A stretch of DNA of 11,342 nt from an uncultured Campylobacter sp. (GTDB taxonomy: Bacteria > Campylobacterota > Campylobacteria > Campylobacterales > Campylobacteraceae), in contig CALHQN010000262.1 in NCBI GenBank assembly GCA_938036585.1, positions 1-11,342 on the forward strand, written 5' to 3'. Below are positions 5,466 through 11,342 of the stretch, one piece after another (within the stretch, counting starts at the first letter, position 1; each line of letters starts with the position of its first letter). The notes below the pieces were generated by a model. The model was not told the origin of the DNA, did no database searches, and saw only the letters and a list, made by a program, of their open reading frames with translations. Both the position numbers and the translations under genes were made by a program.

Positions 5466-6923
5466 CTAATTAAAAATTCTATCCTTCGGGAAGGCGGACA
5501 TATCGGGCTGCACGTCCTGCTCCGCGCCGATAAGCGCCTTGATTTCGCTATCCTCGATGCTAAAGCCGCCTCCGAGCGCCTTGTATGTATTTACCGTCGC
5601 GTTTAGGACGTCAAGATCGGTCTGCACTTTGTTTAGCTGCGCGCTAAGTAGGTTTCGCTGCGAATCCAAAAACTCCAGATGATCGCTGTAGCCCGCCTGA
5701 TACCTGCTTGAGGCGTTTGAATAAATTTTGCTCTGCGAAGCGACGAGATCGGCGAGGCTTGCCTGTCTTAATTTGGCGTTTTGCACGCCTACAAGCGCGT
5801 CGCGAACGTCGCCGAAAGCGGTTTTAAGAGCTTTGTCGTATGCGATGAAACTCGCGTTTTGCTCTAAATTTGCAAGCTCTACGCGCCTTTTTTGGCGGCC
5901 GAAATCAAGCAGCGGCCCTGCGAGCGAGCCGCCGATACTCCACGTGCTCGCGTTTGCGGTAAATAGCCTGTCGAACTCGCCGCTTGCGTATCCCGCCGAG
6001 CCCGTAAGCGAGAAGGTAGGGAAGTAGCCTGCCTTGGCGACGCCCACTAGGAAGTTGCTTGCGCGCAGATTTTCGAGCGAGCTTGCGACGTCCGGGCGGT
6101 GCAGGATCACGTCGCTTGGGATTCCGCTTGGAATCTGCGGCGCGCTAGGCATTTTCGCGGCGGTCTGCGGCGCGCCGCGTAAAATTTCATCGTAGCTCTT
6201 GCCCGTTAGGATATTTAGCGAGGTTTGAGCCGCGGAGAGCTGATTTTGCACGCTTATGAGGCTTGCCTCGGCGCTTTGGACTGCGGCTTTCGCCTGATAA
6301 AATACGATCTCGCTAACCGCGCCCGCATCGAGCTGCTTTTTGCGGTAGTTTTGCGTATCTTGATAGCTTTTTAGGCTGTCTTTTAAAATTTGTTCCTGCT
6401 GCTTTAACGCTAGTAGCGTAAAATAGGTCGTCGCAACCGTGCTGGTGATCGTGTTTTTGGCGGTTTCGTAGTCGTATTTCGTTGCATTAAATTTCGATCG
6501 CGCCGAATCTACGCTGTTGCGCACGCGTCCCCAAAGATCGATCTCGTAGCTTAGCACGGCGCCGATCTGATACGCGCCGTGAGAGTTGCGATCGGGCTGG
6601 TTGCCGAAATTATTTTGGCGCACCGCGCTGCCGCTTAAATTTACGTTCGGCAGGTACCCGAGCTTGTTTAGCCCTAAATTTACGCGCGCGTATTCGACGT
6701 TATTCAGCGCGATTTGCAGGTCGGAATTTTGCTCCAGCGCGCTTTGGATCAGGGCGTTTAGCTGCGGATCGTTAAAGCTTTTCCACCACTGCGTGCTAAC
6801 GTTCGTGCTTGCGTAATCCGCCTTAAAGCCGGTCTGCTTTTGCGGCGTAACGGGCTTGAAGTTGCAGCCGCAGAGTAAAATTCCAAGCGTCAAGGCGCTT
6901 AAAAGAGCGTTATTTATTTTCAT
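5466..6923 (-). CDS. cmeC: Outer membrane efflux channel lipoprotein CmeC (TolC/OprM, NodT family)
   Basis: Outer membrane exit duct of the tripartite RND pump; a trimer spans the outer membrane and periplasm and receives substrate from CmeB. The 485 residues match the usual size for CmeC (about 490). The N-terminus is a lipoprotein signal with lipobox L-C-G-C and lipidated Cys20. Two outer-membrane-efflux repeats follow (about 45-240 and 265-450). Family hallmarks are SYEIDLWGRVR at 125-135, LHRPDV at 274-279 and GPLLDFGRQ at 336-344, with long heptad-like alpha-barrel helices around 140-235 and 345-445. The start overlaps the end of cmeB by 14 bases and is preceded inside cmeB by a good AGGTGA site, so translation is probably coupled. 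It is the last gene of the operon and is followed by an inverted repeat and an intrinsic terminator. Confidence 0.96.
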   Translation of the reverse strand: MKINNALLSALTLGILLCGCNFKPVTPQKQTGFKADYASTNVSTQWWKSFNDPQLNALIQSALEQNSDLQIALNNVEYARVNLGLNKLGYLPNVNLSGSAVRQNNFGNQPDRNSHGAYQIGAVLSYEIDLWGRVRNSVDSARSKFNATKYDYETAKNTITSTVATTYFTLLALKQQEQILKDSLKSYQDTQNYRKKQLDAGAVSEIVFYQAKAAVQSAEASLISVQNQLSAAQTSLNILTGKSYDEILRGAPQTAAKMPSAPQIPSGIPSDVILHRPDVASSLENLRASNFLVGVAKAGYFPTFSLTGSAGYASGEFDRLFTANASTWSIGGSLAGPLLDFGRQKRRVELANLEQNASFIAYDKALKTAFGDVRDALVGVQNAKLRQASLADLVASQSKIYSNASSRYQAGYSDHLEFLDSQRNLLSAQLNKVQTDLDVLNATVNTYKALGGGFSIEDSEIKALIGAEQDVQPDMSAFPKDRIFN

Positions 6924-9900
6924 CGTTCACCTCGTTAGTTTGGACTTTTTTGCCGCGTCTATCAAGCCAAGCGTTGAAGCTTTCGAGCAGGTAGAAAAAC
7001 AGCGGCACGAAAAAGATCGCGATCGTAGATGCCGCGAGCATTCCGCCTACGACGCCGGTTCCTAGCGCATGGCGGCTAGCAGCGCCCGCGCCGGTAGCGA
7101 TAACCATCGGAAGCACGCCCAGACCGAACGCAAGGCTCGTCATCACGATAGGGCGAAACCTCATCTTGGCGGCCTCGACGGCGGCTTCCGCGATAGGGCG
7201 GCGGTTATTTAGGTGCTCGTTCATCGCAAATTCCACGATCAAAATCGCGTTTTTCGCCGCCAGACCGATTAGAAGCAAAAGTCCGATCTGAAAATATATG
7301 TCATTATTCAGCCCGCGGAAATATGTAAATACTAGCGCGCCGAATACCGAAAACGGCACGGCGGTAAGCACGGCAAGCGGCATGAGCCACCTTTCGTATT
7401 GAGCCGCCAGGATCAAAAACACGAAGATCATTCCAAATACGAATGCCTGCGCGCCCTTGCCGGTCTCGCTGACCTCTTGATACGCAGAGCCCGACCAGCC
7501 GATCGAATATCCGCTAGGAAGCTCCTCTTTTATAACCTCTTGGATCGCGGCGATCGCCTGACCCGAAGTGTAGCCCGTATTTGGCTCGCCCATAATTAGC
7601 GCGGCAGGGAAGGCGTTAAATCTATTAACGGAATCCGGGCCTAAGGAACGCTCAAGCCTCACTAAAGAATTTAACGGTATCAGATCGCCGCTAGCGCTGC
7701 GGACGTAGAGCGATTTTAGATCGTTAGGATCGTCTCTGTAGTCTTGCGTAGCGCGGATATAGACCTTAAACGTGCGGCCCAAGAGGTTAAAGTCGTTGAT
7801 GTAATACTGCCCGATAGTGGAATTTAGCACGGTGAAAATGTCGGCTATCTTAACGCCTAGCATCTTTATCTTCTCTTTATCGAGATAGAGCTTATACTGC
7901 GGGAAATCGGTATCCAGCGTCGTTCGCACAAGCTTTAAAGCGGGGTGTTGATTGGCTTTGGCGGTTACGCGATCCATATCGGCGCGAATTTCATCGTAGC
8001 TCTTGCCCGTCGTGCTTTGCGCGTAGAGCTCAAATCCGCCCGTAAGCGAAAGACCCATAATAGGCGGCGGCGTGACGACGTAGGTCATCGAGTTTCGATC
8101 CGCGCCGTAGAGTTCGCGGTTTAGCGCGGCGGCTATGGCGAAGTTGGAATTTTCATCGCCGGGGCGCTCTTTCCAGTCTTTTAGCTTTATGAAAAATGCT
8201 CCGCCGTTTTCTCTAAGCGCTCCGGCTAGCATATCGTATCCCGCGATTTGGGTTATGTCCACGATGTTGGGATGTTTTTTGACGATACTTGCGATGAAAT
8301 TTTGATCAGCTTCCGTCCTAGGCAGAGTAGATGCCGACGGAAGCGTAGTCATTGCCATAATCGAGCCCTTGTCCTCGTTAGGCACCAGGCCGGTAGGGGT
8401 AAGTTTAAGAAGCTCTATCATCGCATAGATGATGATGCCCACAAAAACGAGGCTGATTAGCACGTGGCGCAGAACCACGCCGACGCCCGCCGCGTAAATT
8501 TTAGTCGAAGCGCTAAAAAGATTATTAAACCATCTTACGAAGAAAAACGGCTCGGATTCCTTTTTTTGCAAGATCAGGGCGCAAAGTGCGGGCGTCAGCG
8601 TAAGGGCCACGAAGCCCGAAAAACATACCGAAGATACGAGCGTTAATGCAAATTGTCTCTGCATAACCCCGGTAAAGCCCTCCATAAACGCAACCGGCAC
8701 GAAAACCGCCGAAAGCACGAGCACGATCGAGATGACGGGCGCTATGATCTCGCCCATCGCCTTTGTGGTGGCTTCTTTGACGCTTAACTGCGGCTCTTCG
8801 TACAAAATTCTTTCTACGTTTTCGATTACGATGATCGCATCGTCCACGACGATACCGATAGCCAAGATGAGCGCAAAAAGGGTGATTAAATTTATAGAAA
8901 ATCCAAAAGCGTAAATTCCGATAAACGCGCCGCAGATCGATACCGGAGCGGCAAGAGTCGGGATGATCGTAGAGCGGATATTGCCCAGAAACATATACAT
9001 AACCAAAATAACCAAAATCAGCGCTTCGATGAAGGTGTGTATGACCTCCTTGATAGAGACTTTTACGAAGCTCGTCGTATCGTAGGCGACGCCGTAGGTC
9101 AGCTCGCCCGGGAAATTCGGCTTAAGCTCGTCTATGCGCTTATTTACTGCTTCGACTACGGCTAAGGCGTTGGCGCCGTTTTGCATAAAGATAAGCACCG
9201 CTACCATCTCTTTGCCGTTAAATTTAGACGCGATGGCGTAGCTTGCGCCGCCTAGTTTGACCTCGGCGACATCTTTTACGCGCAAAAAATTTCCGTCCTT
9301 CTGCGCGCGTATGATGATATTTTCAAATTCTTCGACGGTTTTTAGACGACCCTCGGGCTTGATCGCATAGACGTAGGGATTGCCTAGATCCATCGGCTGC
9401 TCGCCCATCTTGCCCACGGCGTATTGACTGTTTTGCTCGCTTATCGCGGCGATTATCTCGGCGGTCGTAACGTTAAATTTCTTAAGCAGCTCGGGCTTTA
9501 CCCAGATCCTCATCGCGTAGTCTTTCGTTCCCAATTTTTGAGCCTCGCCGACGCCCGGCACGCGCTTTAGCTCATCTACGACGTTGGTAGCTACGTAGTT
9601 TTGCATCTCTACGATGTCCATCTGCTCGCTAGGATCGTAAAATGCAAGCACTTCGAGCATCGTACTGCTGCGCTCGGTGACGGTTACGCCGTACCTGCGC
9701 ACCTCGTCGGGAAGCAGCGTAAGAGCGGGCGTCACGCGGTTATTTACATTGACTTTTGCATCATCAGGATCGGTGCCGATCTGAAAGTATACGTTGATAC
9801 TAACAGAGCCCGAGGAGCTTGCCGAGCTTTGCATATAGATCATATTCTCAACGCCGTTGATCGCGTTTTCAAGAGGCGCTGCGACGACGTCGGCGATCGT

Positions 9901-10068
9901 CTGCGCATCAGCGCCGCTATATGTAGCGTTTACGACGATTTGTGGTGGCGTGAGCTGCGGATACTCCTCGACGGAGGAATTTTTAAGAGCCAAAACGCCC
10001 GCGATTACGATGATTATCGAAACGACGCAGGCAAAGACGGGGCGGTTGATGAAAAATTTAGAAAACAT
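6910..10068 (-). CDS. cmeB: Inner membrane RND multidrug transporter CmeB (HAE1 family, AcrB-like)
   Basis: Proton-driven pump subunit that exports antibiotics, bile salts and other amphiphiles; a homotrimer in the inner membrane. At 1052 residues it is slightly longer than C. jejuni CmeB (about 1040), with a complete frame. The opening MFSKFFINRPVFACVVS, the segments YPQLTPPQIVV and KVNVNNRV, and two duplicated halves each with a large periplasmic loop are AcrB-like. Transmembrane helices lie at about 11-29, 340-360, 366-386, 393-415, 438-460, 470-500, 535-555, 872-890, 897-916, 925-947, 970-992 and 1003-1027. The proton relay is intact: Asp409 and Asp410 in GIVVDDAIIVIENVER and Lys939 in GLAAKNAILIVEF match AcrB D407, D408 and K940. 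Its ATG overlaps the cmeA stop in TAATG, with a weak GGGA upstream, consistent with coupling. No lesion is seen. Confidence 0.98.
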   Translation of the reverse strand: MFSKFFINRPVFACVVSIIIVIAGVLALKNSSVEEYPQLTPPQIVVNATYSGADAQTIADVVAAPLENAINGVENMIYMQSSASSSGSVSINVYFQIGTDPDDAKVNVNNRVTPALTLLPDEVRRYGVTVTERSSTMLEVLAFYDPSEQMDIVEMQNYVATNVVDELKRVPGVGEAQKLGTKDYAMRIWVKPELLKKFNVTTAEIIAAISEQNSQYAVGKMGEQPMDLGNPYVYAIKPEGRLKTVEEFENIIIRAQKDGNFLRVKDVAEVKLGGASYAIASKFNGKEMVAVLIFMQNGANALAVVEAVNKRIDELKPNFPGELTYGVAYDTTSFVKVSIKEVIHTFIEALILVILVMYMFLGNIRSTIIPTLAAPVSICGAFIGIYAFGFSINLITLFALILAIGIVVDDAIIVIENVERILYEEPQLSVKEATTKAMGEIIAPVISIVLVLSAVFVPVAFMEGFTGVMQRQFALTLVSSVCFSGFVALTLTPALCALILQKKESEPFFFVRWFNNLFSASTKIYAAGVGVVLRHVLISLVFVGIIIYAMIELLKLTPTGLVPNEDKGSIMAMTTLPSASTLPRTEADQNFIASIVKKHPNIVDITQIAGYDMLAGALRENGGAFFIKLKDWKERPGDENSNFAIAAALNRELYGADRNSMTYVVTPPPIMGLSLTGGFELYAQSTTGKSYDEIRADMDRVTAKANQHPALKLVRTTLDTDFPQYKLYLDKEKIKMLGVKIADIFTVLNSTIGQYYINDFNLLGRTFKVYIRATQDYRDDPNDLKSLYVRSASGDLIPLNSLVRLERSLGPDSVNRFNAFPAALIMGEPNTGYTSGQAIAAIQEVIKEELPSGYSIGWSGSAYQEVSETGKGAQAFVFGMIFVFLILAAQYERWLMPLAVLTAVPFSVFGALVFTYFRGLNNDIYFQIGLLLLIGLAAKNAILIVEFAMNEHLNNRRPIAEAAVEAAKMRFRPIVMTSLAFGLGVLPMVIATGAGAASRHALGTGVVGGMLAASTIAIFFVPLFFYLLESFNAWLDRRGKKVQTNEVNDENK

Positions 10069-11201
10069 TATTTCCCGCTTTCCGCATTGCTCTGAGACGG
10101 TTGCTCGTTCGGCTGTCCCGCTACGTAAGGATCGGTGCTTGCGGGTACGGGAGTGACCTTGGAGCCCACGTTGATCTTTTTAAAATTATCCAAAATGATC
10201 TGATCGCCGTCCTGCAGCCCGCTTGAGATCGTCGCCGTGCGGGTATCTTGCGCCGAAATTTTGACTACTTTTTTAGCGACTTTGCCGTCTTGTACGACAT
10301 AGACTATGGTATTGCTAAGATCTTGCTTGAGCGCAACTTGCGGAATTTTAAAGCCGTTTTTCTGATAAAAGCCCTCGACGCTTACTTTGGTAAAAATTCC
10401 GGGGCGAATTTCTAAGCTTGGATTTGGAATTTGAGCCTTGGCGCTGACTGACGCGGTGTTTGTATTTATGACGCTATCGATAAAGCTTAGCGTGCCGTTG
10501 TAGTCCTTGCCGCCGAGATTTATGCTTACCTGACGCCCTAGCTGCTTCCACTGCCCGTTTCTTAAATTTGTATCAAGCTCCAGTCTATCGACGTCTGCGA
10601 TGCCGAATTCCACGTCGATCGGATCAAATTTGCTAAGGCGCACCAGATCCTCGCCCGCGCTTACGTATGCGCCCACGTCTTTTTGCGTATCGCCCGCCAT
10701 GCCGTCAAAAGGTGCGGTCACGAGCGAGTGGTCAAGATCGATCTTGGCGCTTTTAAAATTTGCTTCGGCTACCATAAACGCGGCCTTTGCGGTGTCGAAG
10801 TCCTTTTGAGAGATCGTGTTGCTAGCTTTTAGCGCCTTGGCTCTTTTGTAGTCCGCCGAGGCGTTTTGCAGATTAGCGTTTGCGCTGTCAAATGCCGCTT
10901 GGTAGCGCGAGCGGTCGATCTCGTAGAGCACGTCGCCCTTTTTGACGCTATGACCAGGCTCGAAAAGCTGCTTTTCGATAGTGCCCGAAACCTGCGGCTT
11001 TAGCATTATCTCAAGCTCGCTTACGGTCTGTCCGTTAAATTTCAAAATTATCGGCACGTCGGCGGATTTTGCCGTAAATACGCCTACCGGCAGCGCGGGA
11101 GCCTCGCCGCCTTGCTTCGCGCCTTTATCTTCCTTTTTTTCAAAATAGGAGCAGCCCGAAACTAAAAACGCTGCGAAAATCAAACTGGCGACTTTTTTCA
11201 T
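10068..11201 (-). CDS. cmeA: Periplasmic adaptor lipoprotein CmeA (membrane fusion protein)
   Basis: Membrane fusion subunit that links CmeB to CmeC across the periplasm. The 377 residues compare with about 367 for C. jejuni CmeA. The N-terminus is a lipoprotein signal with lipobox V-S-G-C and lipidated Cys17, then a charged linker. In order follow: a beta-barrel/lipoyl half with LKPQVSGTIEKQLFEPG at 67-83 and GDVLYEID at 89-96, an alpha-helical hairpin (about 97-158), the second lipoyl half with the family motif TAPFDG at 162-167, and the barrel and membrane-proximal domains (about 190-350). The last 25 residues are polar, Pro/Gln/Ser-rich and probably disordered. The start is supported by AGAGGAAA about 6 bases before the ATG. 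It is the first gene of the operon, and its upstream region carries the promoter and operator. Confidence 0.96.
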   Translation of the reverse strand: MKKVASLIFAAFLVSGCSYFEKKEDKGAKQGGEAPALPVGVFTAKSADVPIILKFNGQTVSELEIMLKPQVSGTIEKQLFEPGHSVKKGDVLYEIDRSRYQAAFDSANANLQNASADYKRAKALKASNTISQKDFDTAKAAFMVAEANFKSAKIDLDHSLVTAPFDGMAGDTQKDVGAYVSAGEDLVRLSKFDPIDVEFGIADVDRLELDTNLRNGQWKQLGRQVSINLGGKDYNGTLSFIDSVINTNTASVSAKAQIPNPSLEIRPGIFTKVSVEGFYQKNGFKIPQVALKQDLSNTIVYVVQDGKVAKKVVKISAQDTRTATISSGLQDGDQIILDNFKKINVGSKVTPVPASTDPYVAGQPNEQPSQSNAESGK

Positions 11202-11235
11202 GTAATTTCCTCTAATTGGGTTAAAATTTTGTATT

Positions 11236-11251
11236 TGTAATAGTTATTACG
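11236..11251. promoter_or_regulatory. CmeR-type operator upstream of cmeA
   Basis: TGTAATAGTTATTACG is a near-perfect inverted repeat: GTAATA and TATTAC arms around GT, with symmetry continuing outward at TT/AA apart from one mismatch. The C. jejuni CmeR operator, as I know it, is TGTAATAAATATTACA; this site matches it at 13 of 16 positions. It lies 34-50 bases upstream of the cmeA start and just downstream of the -10 box, so a TetR-family repressor bound here would block initiation. The regulator gene is not in the window. Confidence 0.8.
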
Positions 11252-11259
11252 AAACGAGC

Positions 11260-11318
11260 GTAGATTATAATAAAAACTACATAAAGAAAACTTAAATTTA
11301 GCCCGTAAAATAATCTAC
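11260..11318. repeat. 9-bp inverted repeat flanking the cmeA promoter
   Basis: GTAGATTAT at 11260-11268 and its exact complement ATAATCTAC at 11310-11318 are separated by 41 bases, with centres 50 bases (about five helical turns) apart. The inner copy overlaps the cmeA -10 box. This could be a pair of regulator half-sites or part of the 3' end of the unseen upstream gene. Confidence 0.4.
11264..11269 (-). promoter_or_regulatory. -10 box of the cmeABC promoter
   Basis: A perfect TATAAT on the minus strand, preceded by a T-rich tract (GTAGTTTTTAT) as is usual for Campylobacter sigma70 promoters. No good -35 box is seen 17 bases upstream, which is common in this genus. The start of transcription would fall near 11257, just ahead of the operator, leaving a leader of about 55 bases before the cmeA ATG. 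Confidence 0.7.
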
Positions 11319-11342
11319 CGAGTGGAATTATAGCGGAATTTC

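Noticed and set aside
9601..10095. A 164-codon plus-strand frame opposite the cmeB 5' end
   Set aside because: It is antisense to the highly conserved AcrB-like N-terminus and its translation resembles no protein family.
11327..11332. Second TATAAT on the minus strand as the main cmeA promoter
   Set aside because: The copy at 11264-11269 is better placed, next to the operator and behind a T-rich tract. The outer copy lies at the edge, where no upstream context can be judged.

Overview
The window reads as chromosome from an epsilonproteobacterium, most likely a Campylobacter of the higher-GC oral group (C. gracilis/showae/rectus/curvus type). Two things point there: a recognisable cmeABC-type efflux operon with a CmeR-box-like operator, and the extreme density of AAATTT hexamers typical of these genomes. 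The species is an inference; no species marker is present.

Layout from left to right. At 1-1262 (+) lies the C-terminal part of a TonB-dependent outer membrane receptor that enters from the left edge. A 271-base AAATTT-rich spacer follows, with a candidate terminator hairpin at 1274-1314. From 1534 to 4768 (-) five genes share one strand, first to last: a Dyp-type haem peroxidase, then three small soluble proteins of unknown function (204, 103 and 96 aa), then a 239-aa membrane protein with a possible PH-like soluble part. The first four are spaced 20-51 bases apart and look co-transcribed; the fifth follows a 241-base gap. A tRNA-Ser(GGA) gene with a near-consensus sigma70 promoter sits at 5000-5087 (-). 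Then comes a gene-free stretch (5132-5465) holding three degenerate 20-bp tandem repeats, a strong intrinsic terminator and a 12-bp perfect inverted repeat.

The right half (5466-11201, -) is a complete tripartite RND efflux operon: cmeA (periplasmic adaptor lipoprotein), cmeB (inner membrane RND transporter) and cmeC (outer membrane channel lipoprotein). The genes overlap by 1 and 14 bases, so translation is probably coupled. Upstream of cmeA are a TATAAT -10 box and an inverted repeat closely resembling the C. jejuni CmeR operator, suggesting TetR-family repression. The cmeR gene itself is not in the window.

Most of the window is ordinary core genome. The points worth a second look are the conserved operator architecture upstream of cmeA, the roughly 16-fold excess of AAATTT (which fits the RAATTY methylation motif linked to DNA uptake in C. 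jejuni), the degenerate intergenic repeats, and the block of uncharacterised small genes behind the peroxidase. I found no CRISPR array, insertion sequence, phage gene or recognisable new defence system.
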